Source of the DNA: Alphaproteobacteria bacterium
Lineage (GTDB): Bacteria; Pseudomonadota; Alphaproteobacteria; Caulobacterales; Caulobacteraceae
Reading direction: 5' to 3'
Assembly (NCBI GenBank): GCA_025359785.1
Contig: JANYET010000013.1
Location: forward strand, 1-64,000
DNA: 64,000 nt
Below the pieces are notes generated by a model. The model worked only from the letters and a program-made list of their open reading frames with translations, was not told where the DNA came from and ran no database searches. Of this stretch, positions 30,373 to 38,751 are shown piece by piece (within the stretch, counting starts at the first letter, position 1; every line of letters starts with the position of its first letter). A program made the translations under genes and the position numbers.

Positions 30373-30775
30373 GGACCAGACGGCCTGTAAGCCGGGTTCT
30401 GTGCCGCCGGGACCGAAGCCCCGACATTGGCGATCATTCCTCTGGACCGCCCCTCGCGGGACGGTTCTCGCGACCTACCCGGACCGCCCAGGCCTACGAC
30501 AGCCCTGCCCGCATTGCTGAAGGCGCACGGTCCCTATTCGGTCTTGCTCCTGGCGGGGCTTGCCATGCCACGCCTGTTACCAGGCGCGCGGTGGGCTCTT
30601 ACCCCACCCTTTCACCCTTCCCTCCCGGGCCCGAAAGCCTGGAGAGGAGGTTTGCTTTCTGTGGCGCTATCCCTGGGGTCGCCCCCGGCGGGCGTTACCC
30701 GCCGCCATGTCGTCGTGGAGCCCGGACTTTCCTCGACCCCCTTGCGGAGGCCGCGACCGCCCAGCCGTCTGATCC
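30373..30775 (-). ncRNA. rnpB: RNase P RNA, bacterial type A
   Basis: The catalytic RNA of RNase P, which trims tRNA 5' ends. Visible conserved parts on the minus strand are GAGGAAAGTCCGGGCTCC near the 5' side, AGGGTGAAAGGGTGGGGTAA in the P8-P10 region, and the 3' end AACCCGGCTTACAGGCCGTC. The 5' and 3' ends pair as P1 (CAGACGGC with GCCGTCTG). The length of about 400 bases is normal. End coordinates are estimated within about 5 bases. Confidence 0.93.
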
Positions 30776-30881
30776 GCGCGGAACCTGAGGGTTCGGGGGC
30801 CTGGGGTCAAGCTAGGCCGAGGCGCCGGGCCGCCATCCTCGGGGACAGGCGGCGGCCCGGCGGCGCACCTTGCGTCAATCC

Positions 30882-31196
30882 TCAGCTGTGGATGTGACGG
30901 TGGATGCGGTTCTCCTGGTGGTTCAGCTTACGGGCTTCCACGCGGGTCAGCCGGCCGCCGTGAGCGCGCGCGTGGCGGGCGATGCGATGGTCGGCGGCCA
31001 GCAGGCGATCGGCCTTCCGCGGGCTGATCTGGCCGTTCCGTTCGGCGACGCGGATCTCGTGGCGCTGGTGATGGACGCGGGCGAGGACTTCCTGTTTCGC
31101 CGGTTGGCGGACAGGCTCAGCATTGGCCGTGGCGCTCATCGCGCCCAGGCTGGCGGCGCCCAGGATCAGGACGAGAGCGGTGCGCTTGAGGTTCAT
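30882..31196 (-). CDS. Small secreted histidine/arginine-rich protein
   Basis: The 104-residue product starts with a signal peptide (MNLKRTALVLILGAASLGAM, cleavage near ANA). The mature part is basic, rich in His and Arg, and contains two similar helical units, one with ERNGQISPRKADRL and one with HGGRLTRVEARKL, each a G-x-(I/L)-(S/T) turn followed by a charged helix. The ATG at 31196 is preferred over 31253 because the signal peptide starts there and GGAAG precedes it. I do not recognise a named family; a periplasmic binding or stress role is only a guess. Confidence 0.7.
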   Translation of the reverse strand: MNLKRTALVLILGAASLGAMSATANAEPVRQPAKQEVLARVHHQRHEIRVAERNGQISPRKADRLLAADHRIARHARAHGGRLTRVEARKLNHQENRIHRHIHS

Positions 31197-31350
31197 GACG
31201 TGACTTCCTTCGGTTTGTGCCGCCTGCGCGTCGGCCTGAGGGAGCCGCGCCAAGCCAGCCCACGCTGCACCCCGAGCCTTGAACCGGTTCTGAGGCCAAG
31301 GTTGTCCGCCGTTCAGCTTCGGGGCAGGATTGCGGTCGGGGTCGCCCCGC

Positions 31351-31947
31351 TCACCGGCGCATCAGCTTGGCGATCGGGTGATCGCCCAGGCCCGCGATGA
31401 CCCCGCCGCGGTCGGCGTCGTCCTTGTTCTGGGATAGCTTCGAGGTCCCCTCCAGCCGCTCGACGGTGAGCCGCGCGCCGATGATCGAACGGCACATGGT
31501 CTCGAACTTTCCCGGCGGCATCTTGGCCCGCGTCCAGATCGGCTTGGGCAGGAGGCGCCGCTCCTCCTGGTCGGAGAGGTCGTCGAGCAGGGCCACGAGA
31601 CCTTGGTCGTCCAAGACCACGACCGGCCCCTCGGCTTCGACGGTGACATAGTTCCAAGCGGGAACGGCGCCCCGGTCTGCGTACCAGCCGGGACTGATGT
31701 AGGCGTCAGCCTCCAGGCTTACGGCGACCATCTGGAGTCCTTCGGCCAGGAACGGCGACAGGGCGTTACCGCGGGACAGATGGAAGTCGAGCACCAGGCC
31801 CTGGGGCAGCCGCCGCGCCAGAACGGGCGTGTGAGCGACCAATGGCCGGCCCCGCGGCGCGGCCGCCAGCGTCGCGAACGGGCGGGCCGCCAGGTGAGCC
31901 AGCAGCGCGGCCTCGTCTTCGACCTTGAACGTGGGAGCGGGATGCAT
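31351..31947 (-). CDS. PaiB-family FMN-binding protein
   Basis: The 198 residues match the PaiB/FMN-binding negative regulator family, a split-barrel flavin fold: FATLAAAPRGRPLVAHTPVL, FHLSRGNAL, YISPGWYAD, VPAWNYVTVEAEG and the C-terminal LEGTSKLSQNKDDADRGG. In Bacillus PaiB affects protease and sporulation genes, but for most members the role is unknown. The start ATG shares a base with the stop of the upstream amidase gene, so the two are coupled together with an EamA transporter. Confidence 0.88.
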   Translation of the reverse strand: MHPAPTFKVEDEAALLAHLAARPFATLAAAPRGRPLVAHTPVLARRLPQGLVLDFHLSRGNALSPFLAEGLQMVAVSLEADAYISPGWYADRGAVPAWNYVTVEAEGPVVVLDDQGLVALLDDLSDQEERRLLPKPIWTRAKMPPGKFETMCRSIIGARLTVERLEGTSKLSQNKDDADRGGVIAGLGDHPIAKLMRR

Positions 31948-32669
31948 CAGGCGGCTCTCAGAAGGGCGATCAGCTGGGCGCGGGTCTGTCCATCGGCGAC
32001 GCCGTCGACCTTGTCCTGGCGCCAGTGCTGCTGAAAGGCCACGACCACCGCCTTGGTGGCCGCGTCGAACTTGCCGGACGGCGGCAGGTCGTAGCCTAGC
32101 CGGGTGAAGCCGGCCTGGAGCGCGAAGACCTCGACCCCCTCCGCGCCCTCGGCCAAGGGCAGGCCCGGCGCCGGCGGGGCCTCGACCCACAGGCCGTGGC
32201 CGGCCTCGGCCAGCCGCTTCCAGGGGAACAGCTCGCCTGGATCGTCCTTGCGGCCGGGCGCCACGTCGGCGTGACCGACGATCCTGTCGTTGGAGATTTC
32301 CCAGCGGGTGCGGATGTCATCCACCAGCGCGATGACCGCGGCGATCTGAGCCTCGGGGAACGGGCGGTAGCCGAACTCATGCCCCGGATTGACGATTTCG
32401 ACGCCGATGGAGACGCCGTTGAGGTTGCGCTCACCCTTCCAGTAGGAGGCGCCGGCGTGCCACGCGCGACGCTCTTCCGGCACCAGGCGGAAAATGCGCC
32501 CGTCCTCCTCGACCATGTAGTGAGCGCTGACCCGGGGCGCCTGCGGATCGCGCAGGCGGTCGAGCGCCTCTTGGCCGGTTCGCATGCCCGTGTAGTGCAG
32601 CACCAGGATCTCCGGCGGCGCGATCCGGGCGTCGAAGTTGGGGCTGGGCGCCTCGATAGTCCTTATCAT
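31947..32669 (-). CDS. N-acetylmuramoyl-L-alanine amidase (AmiD/AmpD type)
   Basis: This zinc amidase cleaves the bond between MurNAc and L-alanine in peptidoglycan fragments. The 240 residues carry an Amidase_2 domain with zinc ligands at H25 (LVLHYTGM), H133 (IVGHADVAPGR) and D143, plus the catalytic Glu in VEIVNPG. A C-terminal peptidoglycan-binding domain follows (about 170-238, LGYDLPPSGKFDAATKAVV). No signal peptide is evident, which points to a cytoplasmic recycling role like AmpD, though the extra binding domain is AmiD-like. It overlaps the EamA gene start by four bases. Confidence 0.9.
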   Translation of the reverse strand: MIRTIEAPSPNFDARIAPPEILVLHYTGMRTGQEALDRLRDPQAPRVSAHYMVEEDGRIFRLVPEERRAWHAGASYWKGERNLNGVSIGVEIVNPGHEFGYRPFPEAQIAAVIALVDDIRTRWEISNDRIVGHADVAPGRKDDPGELFPWKRLAEAGHGLWVEAPPAPGLPLAEGAEGVEVFALQAGFTRLGYDLPPSGKFDAATKAVVVAFQQHWRQDKVDGVADGQTRAQLIALLRAA

Positions 32670-33556
32670 GTCCGGTCCCGCAAGGCCGTCAGCATCGCCA
32701 TGACCTGGCTCCCTCGGAGCGCGATGATCAGCACGCCCGCCAGCGCCAGAAGGCTTCCGATCACCAGCCGCGGCCCCACCGGGTCGTGCAGCAGTGTAAC
32801 CCCCAATATGATCGTCGCCAGAGGTGTTACCAGCACCAAGGCCGAGATCAGATTCGCCTCATAGCGCTGCAGCAGCGTCACGTAGAGCGTGTGAGCGCCC
32901 AGCGACACCACGACCGCCGAAAAGGTCACCGCGGCGACAAGCGGCCAACCGGCATGCCAGGCGATCTGCAGCTGACCCGGCTCCAGCCACGCCGACAACG
33001 CCGCCATCGGAAACAGCGACACCCAGCCCACCCAGGCCTGAAACGCGATCGGTCGTATCCCCTCGATCTGCTTGGTCAGGATGACGCCGACCGCCGACAT
33101 CAGCGTCGCCCCTGCCACCATCATCAATCCGGACGAGAGTGCCAGGCCATGCGGGTTCCACATGACGGTCAGCACGCCCACGAAGGTCAAGGCGATCCCT
33201 AGACCGCGCCGCCAGCGCACCCGTTCGCCCAGGAACAGCATCGACAGGATCAGCGTCGCGGGCATCCCCAGTTGCAGCACCACCGCTGCCGCCGAGGGGG
33301 TCGCGGACCGCAAACCCACGAACATCAGGCCGAAATTGCCGCCACCCATTAGGAAGGCTGCCAGCACCAACCGCCAGATCGGACGGGGGGCCGGTAGCAG
33401 AAACCGGACCAGACAGATCGCCACGATCGCGAAGCGCGCCGCCGCATAGAACAGCGGTGGCGCGCCCAGCACGCTGATCACGTACTTCGAGACGATCGTG
33501 TTCACTGCCCAGATCAGGCACATGGCCATCAGCAGGGCGAAGTCGCGCAGGGACAT
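32666..33556 (-). CDS. EamA-family (DMT) transporter
   Basis: The 296-residue membrane protein has about ten helices arranged as two EamA repeats, the first beginning LRDFALLMAMCLIWAVNTIV and the second ALSSGLMMVAGATLMSAVG. Family markers include WAVNTIVSKY and PLATIILGVTLLHD. Members export small metabolites such as amino acids. The substrate cannot be told. It is the first gene of a coupled run with the amidase and the PaiB-like protein, so the substrate might be a cell-wall recycling product, which is speculation. Confidence 0.9.
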   Translation of the reverse strand: MSLRDFALLMAMCLIWAVNTIVSKYVISVLGAPPLFYAAARFAIVAICLVRFLLPAPRPIWRLVLAAFLMGGGNFGLMFVGLRSATPSAAAVVLQLGMPATLILSMLFLGERVRWRRGLGIALTFVGVLTVMWNPHGLALSSGLMMVAGATLMSAVGVILTKQIEGIRPIAFQAWVGWVSLFPMAALSAWLEPGQLQIAWHAGWPLVAAVTFSAVVVSLGAHTLYVTLLQRYEANLISALVLVTPLATIILGVTLLHDPVGPRLVIGSLLALAGVLIIALRGSQVMAMLTALRDRT

Positions 33557-33703
33557 GAGCTGGGCTTAAGGGGTGTCGACGCGCCGGTCACGTCCAGCCT
33601 CAGACGAAATTGTCTTAGAGGTCTTGCCAGGTCGGATTATTTTCCTCGATCAACCGACGCTTCCAGGACCGTCGCCACGCGTGCCCCAGCCGCTGAGGCG
33701 AGC

Positions 33704-34351
33704 CTAAGCCTGAGCCTGGTCCCCAGCCACGACCGCCGCCTCAACCTTGCGCCGCACGAAGCGCAGCGACGTCAGTGTGGGCGAGAAGGCCACGACCTTG
33801 TTGTCGACCAGGCCATGGGCTTTGGCCGCAGCCATCACATCGATGTCCTTCAGCGTGGCGGCCTTGCCCTTCTTGGATACGATCCAGAGCGCACCCTTGT
33901 CGGAGAGCATCGGCACCAGGGCATCGACGCGGGCCAAGTCCTCGGCGCTGTCGGCGGCGTAGAACAGCAGGTCGAGGTTGGAAAGCTCGGTCACCGGAAT
34001 GGCGCCCTTGGCGGTCAGTTCCCCGCTCAGGGTCGCATCCTTCACGCCCATGACGGCGGCGCGCATGCCGGCCTTGACGCCGATCTTGTCCATCCGGCCC
34101 TTGGGATTGAGGATCGCCTCGACCCAGGCCGCAGCCTGTTTCTCGCCGAGCGCAAAGCGCGCGCCGTCGGCCAGCACCAGGTCGGCGCCATCGGCTGCCA
34201 CACCCTTCAGCGCGTCCGCGTCATAGACGCGCCGCTCCCGGCCCTTGAAGACCAGCTTCGGCGTCTCGTACTGCAAGCGGCCTTCGTCAGGCCCGTCGGC
34301 GAACACCGCGCTCACCGTGGCTTCTTTTCCCAACTCAATTTCCTCTGTCAT
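33704..34351 (-). CDS. DUF3052-like protein
   Basis: The 215-residue product begins MTEEIELGKEATVSAVFADG. Its C-terminal half (about residues 92-205), including VTELSNLDLLFYAADSAEDL and DNKVVAFSPTLTSLRFVRRK, resembles the DUF3052 family. The N-terminal half is beta-rich and unassigned. No signal peptide or membrane segment is seen. The ATG at 34351 lies inside the end of an inverted-repeat element and has no good Shine-Dalgarno sequence; the upstream alternative at 34477 would translate the element itself. Confidence 0.7.
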   Translation of the reverse strand: MTEEIELGKEATVSAVFADGPDEGRLQYETPKLVFKGRERRVYDADALKGVAADGADLVLADGARFALGEKQAAAWVEAILNPKGRMDKIGVKAGMRAAVMGVKDATLSGELTAKGAIPVTELSNLDLLFYAADSAEDLARVDALVPMLSDKGALWIVSKKGKAATLKDIDVMAAAKAHGLVDNKVVAFSPTLTSLRFVRRKVEAAVVAGDQAQA

Positions 34352-34502
34352 CCCGGTTTCGCGAAGCCCCCGGGGTCCGACTGTTGGTCGGCCCGAGGAT
34401 GAACTCCGACCGAGACCCATACGCACGGAACGCTCGAGAAAAGCCACCCACCATCGAGGCTGATAGGTCCCGGACACGGGCTGCGCCCGTTCCGGGATGA
34501 CA
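34346..34502. repeat. Inverted-repeat element overlapping a start codon
   Basis: TGTCATCCCGG at 34346-34356 and its exact complement CCGGGATGACA at 34492-34502 bound a 157-base non-coding segment. An internal hairpin (CCCGGACACGGG with CCCGTTCCGGG) lies near the right end. The layout resembles intergenic repeat elements (REP or MITE type). Its left end supplies the ATGACA start of the DUF3052-like gene. Confidence 0.7.
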
Positions 34503-34515
34503 CCGTGGTTTGAGC

Positions 34516-35661
34516 TTAAGCGGCCTGCCCCAGGCTCAGGAACTCGTAGCGGGCCAGGTGGTGGTCGGTGGAGCCGAACGCGCTCTCGATCATCGTCGAG
34601 CGCTTGAAGTAGTGACCGACGGCCATTTCGTCGGTCACGCCCATGCCGCCGTGCAGCTGGACGGCGCTCTGGCCGACGAACCGGCAGGCCTTACCGATCT
34701 GCACCTTGGCGGCGGCGGCGGCCTGGGACCGCGCCTTGTCGTCGTCGGAAAGCTTGATGGTCGCCATATAGGTCATCGAGACCGCCTGTTCGACCTGGAT
34801 GAACATATCGACCATGCGGTGCTGCAGCACCTGGAAGGCCGAGATCGGCTGGCCAAACTGCTTGCGCTGGCGGGTGTATTCCAGCGTGCCTTCGTGCAGC
34901 TTCGACAGCACCCCGCAGGCCTCGGCGCAGGTCGCCGCGATGGCCTCGTCCACCACCTTTTCGATCAGCGGCAGGGCGTGGCCCTCGGGCCCGACCAGGG
35001 CGTCGGCGGGAAGCTTCACATTCTCGAACGTAACCTCCGAAGCGCGGAAACCGTCCACCGTGCCGTAGTCGCGGGTCGAGACGCCGGCCGCGCCCTTCTC
35101 GACGATGAAGACGCTGATCCCCTCGGCGTCGCGCTGGCCGCCACCGGTTCGCGCGGTGACGATCAGGTGGGTGGCATAAGCCCCGCCAATCACCACCGCC
35201 TTGTGGCCGTTCAGCACATAGCCCGTGCCGTCCTTGGCCGCGGTGGTCTTCAGATCCGCCAGGTTGTAGCGGCCCTGCGGCTCGGCGTAGGCAAACGCGA
35301 AGATCGCCTCGCCGGCGATGATCTGGCCGATCAGGGTCTCAGCGTTCGGGTGGCTCGAGTGCTTCAGGAAGCCGCCGGCGATCACCACCGTGCCCAGATA
35401 GGGCTCGACGACCAGCGCCCTGCCCATCTCCTGCATGACGATCATGTTCTCGACCGGTCCACCGCCCAGACCGCCCAGTTCCTCCGAGAACGGCGCGCCC
35501 AATATGCCCAGCTCTTCGGCGAAGGCCTTCCAGATCGCCGGGCTCCAATGCGGCTCCTGCGCCAGCATCGCGCGCCGCTGGTCGAAGGAATAGTGGTCCG
35601 CCAGATAGCTCGCGACGGTATCGCGCAGCATCGACTGTTCTTCGGTGAAGGAGAAATTCAT
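34516..35661 (-). CDS. Acyl-CoA dehydrogenase, subunit-like (shorter)
   Basis: This FAD-dependent enzyme introduces a double bond in acyl-CoA. The 381 residues follow the family plan: N-terminal helices (FTEEQSMLRDTVASYLADHY), beta domain with FAFAYAEPQGRYNLADLKT and TGYVLNGHKAVVIGG, and the C-terminal helical domain (KQFGQPISAFQVLQHRMVDM). The C-terminal FAD/catalytic part ends LARYEFLSLGQAA and is somewhat divergent. It is 59 bases downstream of another acyl-CoA dehydrogenase gene. Such pairs form heterotetramers in steroid and branched acyl catabolism, which is plausible here. Confidence 0.9.
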   Translation of the reverse strand: MNFSFTEEQSMLRDTVASYLADHYSFDQRRAMLAQEPHWSPAIWKAFAEELGILGAPFSEELGGLGGGPVENMIVMQEMGRALVVEPYLGTVVIAGGFLKHSSHPNAETLIGQIIAGEAIFAFAYAEPQGRYNLADLKTTAAKDGTGYVLNGHKAVVIGGAYATHLIVTARTGGGQRDAEGISVFIVEKGAAGVSTRDYGTVDGFRASEVTFENVKLPADALVGPEGHALPLIEKVVDEAIAATCAEACGVLSKLHEGTLEYTRQRKQFGQPISAFQVLQHRMVDMFIQVEQAVSMTYMATIKLSDDDKARSQAAAAAKVQIGKACRFVGQSAVQLHGGMGVTDEMAVGHYFKRSTMIESAFGSTDHHLARYEFLSLGQAA

Positions 35662-35720
35662 CGGTCGGGGTCAGTCCGTAAGGCGTGAAGTTTGGAGGGC
35701 GAGAAAGAGTCGGCGGCGGC

Positions 35721-36923
35721 CTAGAGGCCCAGCACCATCTTGGCGATGATGTTGCGTTGGATCTCGTTGGAGCCGCCGTAGATCGAGGTCTTGCGGCCGT
35801 TGAACATATCGCCGGCCAAGCCCTCGGCGTAGTCGGGTCCGACGCCGGCGTTATGGCCGAGGTCGCGCAGGAACGGGGCGCCGTAGTGGCCGACGGCCTC
35901 CAGCGCGAGCTCTTGCAGGCGCTGCTGGATCTCGGTGCCTTTGATCTTGAGGATCGAGCTTTCCGGGCCGGGGCCCTTGCCGCTCGACTCCCCGGCCAGC
36001 GTCCGCAGTTCGGTGAACTCCAGCGCCGTCAGGTCGATCTCAAGCTCGGCCACCTTGCGGCGGAAGAAGGCGTCGCTGAGCAGGCTGCCGCCGGCGTCAG
36101 AGCGTTCCGTGGTGGCGATCTGCCGGAGCTTTTCCAGGTTGCGCTTGGAGCGCGCCACGCCGGCGATGCCCGACCGCTCGTGGGCCAGCAGCGCCTTGGC
36201 GCAGGTCCAGCCCTGGTTCTCGTGGAAGATGCGGTTTTCGACCGGCACCTTCACGTTGTCGAGGAAGACGTCGTTCACCTCGTGGCCGCCTTCCAGCGTG
36301 ATGATCGGCCGGACGCTGACGCCGGGGCTCTTCATGTCGATCAGCAGGAAGGAGATGCCGGCCTGCGGCTTGGCGTCCGGATCGGTGCGGACCAGGAAGA
36401 ACCCCCAGTCGGCGAACTGGCCCAGCGTCGTCCACGTCTTTTGGCCGTTGACGATATAGTACTCTTTGCCGTCGTCGGCGGTGACCCGCTCGGCCTTGGT
36501 CTTGAGGCTCGCGAGGTCCGAGCCCGCGCCGGGCTCGGAGTAGCCCTGACACCACCAGACCTCGCCATTGTAGATGCCCGGCAGGAACTTCGCCTTCTGC
36601 TCCTCCGTGCCGAAGGTGTAGACTACGGGCGCCAGCATGTTCACCCCGAACGGGAGCGGCGGCAGGGTCTCGGCGGCGGCGGATTCCTCCGACCAGATGT
36701 ATTTCTGGGTCGGCGTCCAGTCGGTGCCGCCGAATTCCTTAGGCCACGACGGCGCGACCCAACCCTTCTTGGCCAGCACCTTGTGCCAGGCCAGGTACAG
36801 CTCGCGGGTCAGCGGCTCGCCGCTGTCCTGCGCCGCGCGCAGCTCGGGCGGATAATTGTCCTTGATGAAGGCCCGGACCTGCTGGCGGAAGGCGTTCTCT
36901 TCGGGCGAAAAATCGAGGTTCAT
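35721..36923 (-). CDS. Acyl-CoA dehydrogenase, subunit-like (longer)
   Basis: The 400-residue protein has the usual domains: FSPEENAFRQQVRAFIKDNY, FAD/substrate motif CQGYSEPGAGSDLASLKT, VNGQKTWTTLGQFADW, and C-terminal TSIYGGSNEIQRNIIAKMVL. The last part matches the typical FAD-binding tail (GGSNEIQRNII) more closely than the downstream gene does. With its neighbour it likely makes an alpha2beta2 enzyme for a bulky acyl-CoA. A dyad resembling the LiuR site lies 86 bases upstream. Confidence 0.93.
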   Translation of the reverse strand: MNLDFSPEENAFRQQVRAFIKDNYPPELRAAQDSGEPLTRELYLAWHKVLAKKGWVAPSWPKEFGGTDWTPTQKYIWSEESAAAETLPPLPFGVNMLAPVVYTFGTEEQKAKFLPGIYNGEVWWCQGYSEPGAGSDLASLKTKAERVTADDGKEYYIVNGQKTWTTLGQFADWGFFLVRTDPDAKPQAGISFLLIDMKSPGVSVRPIITLEGGHEVNDVFLDNVKVPVENRIFHENQGWTCAKALLAHERSGIAGVARSKRNLEKLRQIATTERSDAGGSLLSDAFFRRKVAELEIDLTALEFTELRTLAGESSGKGPGPESSILKIKGTEIQQRLQELALEAVGHYGAPFLRDLGHNAGVGPDYAEGLAGDMFNGRKTSIYGGSNEIQRNIIAKMVLGL

Positions 36924-37008
36924 GACGGGCTCCCTGCGACGCCTGATTTACGGCGTATCCACTTCGCCACGACAATAGGCCGGAAGGGGCGTGGATGGGA
37001 AGATGACG

Positions 37009-37023
37009 TTGACGTAAACGTAA
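37009..37023. promoter_or_regulatory. ACGT dyad, possible LiuR-type operator
   Basis: The sequence TTGACGTAAACGTAA (minus strand TTACGTTTACGTCAA) is a near-palindrome with two ACGT cores. It resembles my recollection of the MerR-family LiuR motif found before branched-chain and fatty-acyl catabolic genes. It is 86 bases upstream of the acyl-CoA dehydrogenase pair. Confidence 0.45.
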
Positions 37024-37025
37024 TC

Positions 37026-37715
37026 CTAGCCGTGGGGTAGTATCAGACGGACCGGAATGGTGATCGTGTTGCCCGGAGCCCTCGCGCCAACGCCTTTTTT
37101 CAGATCGACCTGAAACTTGGGCGCCAACTTCAGAACCGCTTCGCCAAAACCCCACCCGGCCGGGGCCTCGCTCAGAGTAATGCAATCTGCAAGATGGCCA
37201 TCAGCTTGAATCTGACAGCGCATCGTAGATTGGCCTTCGACAGACTTACTCGCAGCGGCACTTGGATAGATGCGGGCGATGTCGTCGCCGTTCGGCCGCT
37301 TCAGCCAACTAAGCAAAGGTGTCACCTGAAACATGCCCGCGCGCGCCGGATTCTTGTCGCCCCAAGGCATCGAGAACGCCATCGGAAGCCGAATGGTGCG
37401 GCCTGCGGAGGTCTCGCCTGACCGGGTCTTGGATTTCATCCGAAACTGCGAGGCGATCTGCAGCGCAGCCTGACCGAACGGCCCGCCAATCGGCTCCTCC
37501 GCAAGAATCTTGCAATCGGCAAGCAAGCCGTCCCCCGCCACGCGGCATTCCACCACGCCGACGCCGCCGGCGCCTTGGGCCAACGCGGTGGCGGGGTAGT
37601 AATTGCGGGCCATCGCTTCGGGCGTGGTCTCCCATTGCGGGTCGGTGATGGGCCCGCCTGGAGCGCCAACCGTGGCCTGCAACAGGGCGGCGGCAGCCAA
37701 TATCACCAGCATCAA
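37026..37715 (-). CDS. Exported protein with two TonB C-terminal-like domains
   Basis: The 229 residues begin with a short signal sequence (MMLVILAAAALLQATVG). Two similar halves follow, each with a YP(x)A start, a short beta hairpin with Cys pair and G-x-L-x-DC-x-I core (CRVAGDGLLADCKILAEEP; CQIQADGHLADCITLSEAP) and a G-x-F/G-x-A-x-L helix. This is the TonB C-terminal fold in duplicate. There is no proline-rich linker or N-terminal anchor, so it is not a standard TonB. Its role is unknown. Confidence 0.75.
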   Translation of the reverse strand: MMLVILAAAALLQATVGAPGGPITDPQWETTPEAMARNYYPATALAQGAGGVGVVECRVAGDGLLADCKILAEEPIGGPFGQAALQIASQFRMKSKTRSGETSAGRTIRLPMAFSMPWGDKNPARAGMFQVTPLLSWLKRPNGDDIARIYPSAAASKSVEGQSTMRCQIQADGHLADCITLSEAPAGWGFGEAVLKLAPKFQVDLKKGVGARAPGNTITIPVRLILPHG

Positions 37716-37821
37716 GAAGTCCCCCGAGATTCTGCGCGTACCCTAATCGCGAACCATCGCCCCGCTCCAGCCGTTCCCTTCGCCTTGCTCCCGCCGCGGA
37801 AACCGGACACGCCCCAGCCCG

Positions 37822-38556
37822 ATGCCCAGGATCGTCACCTACAATGTGCACCGCTGTGTTGGGACCGACCGGCGGCTGGACGTCGGCCGGATCGCCCAGG
37901 TGCTGGCCGAGCTGAAGCCGGACGTCGTGGCCCTGCAGGAGCTGGACGTCGGCCGCCGGCGCACCGGCCACGTCGATCAGGCCCATGAGATCGCGCAGCG
38001 GCTCGACATGGCTTGGCATTTCAACGCCGCGCTGACCGTCGAGGAGGAGCGTTACGGCGACGCGATCCTCACGCGTTACCCTGAGCGGCTGGTCCAGGTC
38101 GGTCCCCTGCCCGGCCATCCCGCGATCCGCGCGCTGGAGCCGCGTGGCGCGCTCTGGGTCGAGGTCGAGGTCGAGGGCGTGCCGGTCCAGATCATCAACA
38201 CCCATCTGGGCCTGGTGCCGAAGGAGCAGCAGATCCAGGCGCGGCGCCTGGCGGGTCCCGACTGGCTGCAACACCCGCACTGCTTCGGGCCGAAAATCCT
38301 GCTGGGTGACTTCAACGCGACGGCGACCTCGGTTGTCTATCGCACCTTCCTGACCGGGCTGACGCCGGCCCGCACGCTTTGCCGGAGTTCGACGCCCACG
38401 GCGACCTTCCCCTCGGCGCTGCCGGTGCTGCGGATCGACCATCTGTTCGTCAGCCCCGAGATCCGGGTGCATGACGTCTTCGCGCCCTACTCACCGCTGA
38501 CCCGCGTCGCGTCGGACCACCTGCCCCTGGTGATGGATTTCGACGTGGTGGGGTAG
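37822..38556 (+). CDS. Endonuclease/exonuclease/phosphatase-family protein
   Basis: The 244 residues carry the EEP fold: RIVTYNVHRCVG, VVALQELDVG (metal-binding Glu), INTHLGLVPKEQ, LLGDFNAT and the C-terminal SDHLPLVMDF with catalytic Asp-His. Members cut nucleic acids, phosphoinositides or sphingomyelin. It converges on a phospholipase D gene, with a repeat element between; EEP and PLD proteins often occur together, which suggests a lipid or phosphodiester role. The substrate is unknown. Confidence 0.9.
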   Translation: MPRIVTYNVHRCVGTDRRLDVGRIAQVLAELKPDVVALQELDVGRRRTGHVDQAHEIAQRLDMAWHFNAALTVEEERYGDAILTRYPERLVQVGPLPGHPAIRALEPRGALWVEVEVEGVPVQIINTHLGLVPKEQQIQARRLAGPDWLQHPHCFGPKILLGDFNATATSVVYRTFLTGLTPARTLCRSSTPTATFPSALPVLRIDHLFVSPEIRVHDVFAPYSPLTRVASDHLPLVMDFDVVG

Positions 38557-38586
38557 ACCTCCAGTACGGCCCACCTCCCCGTTGCT

Positions 38587-38710
38587 CGTCATCGCCCGGC
38601 TTGTCCGGGCGACCCATGATCACGGCGACGAAGCGAGGAACGCGGCGACGCTGCGCCAAATACAGGCAGCTCGGAGTTCATGGGTGGCCCGGACAAGCCG
38701 GGCCATGACG
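38587..38710. repeat. MITE-like element with 32-base terminal inverted repeats
   Basis: The 32-base ends (38587-38618 and 38679-38710) are reverse complements at 30 of 32 positions. Each end contains its own small palindrome (CCCGGCTTGTCCGGG). The 60-base centre has no coding signs. It lies between two convergent genes and could act as a bidirectional terminator. Confidence 0.85.
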
Positions 38711-38751
38711 AACCTTAATATATTTCAGCGTGATAATTGGGACTTTGGCAT

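Noticed and set aside
30266..30897. Several rightward open frames across 30266-30897
   Set aside because: They are spurious translations of the RNase P RNA gene; the RNA's conserved blocks explain the sequence.
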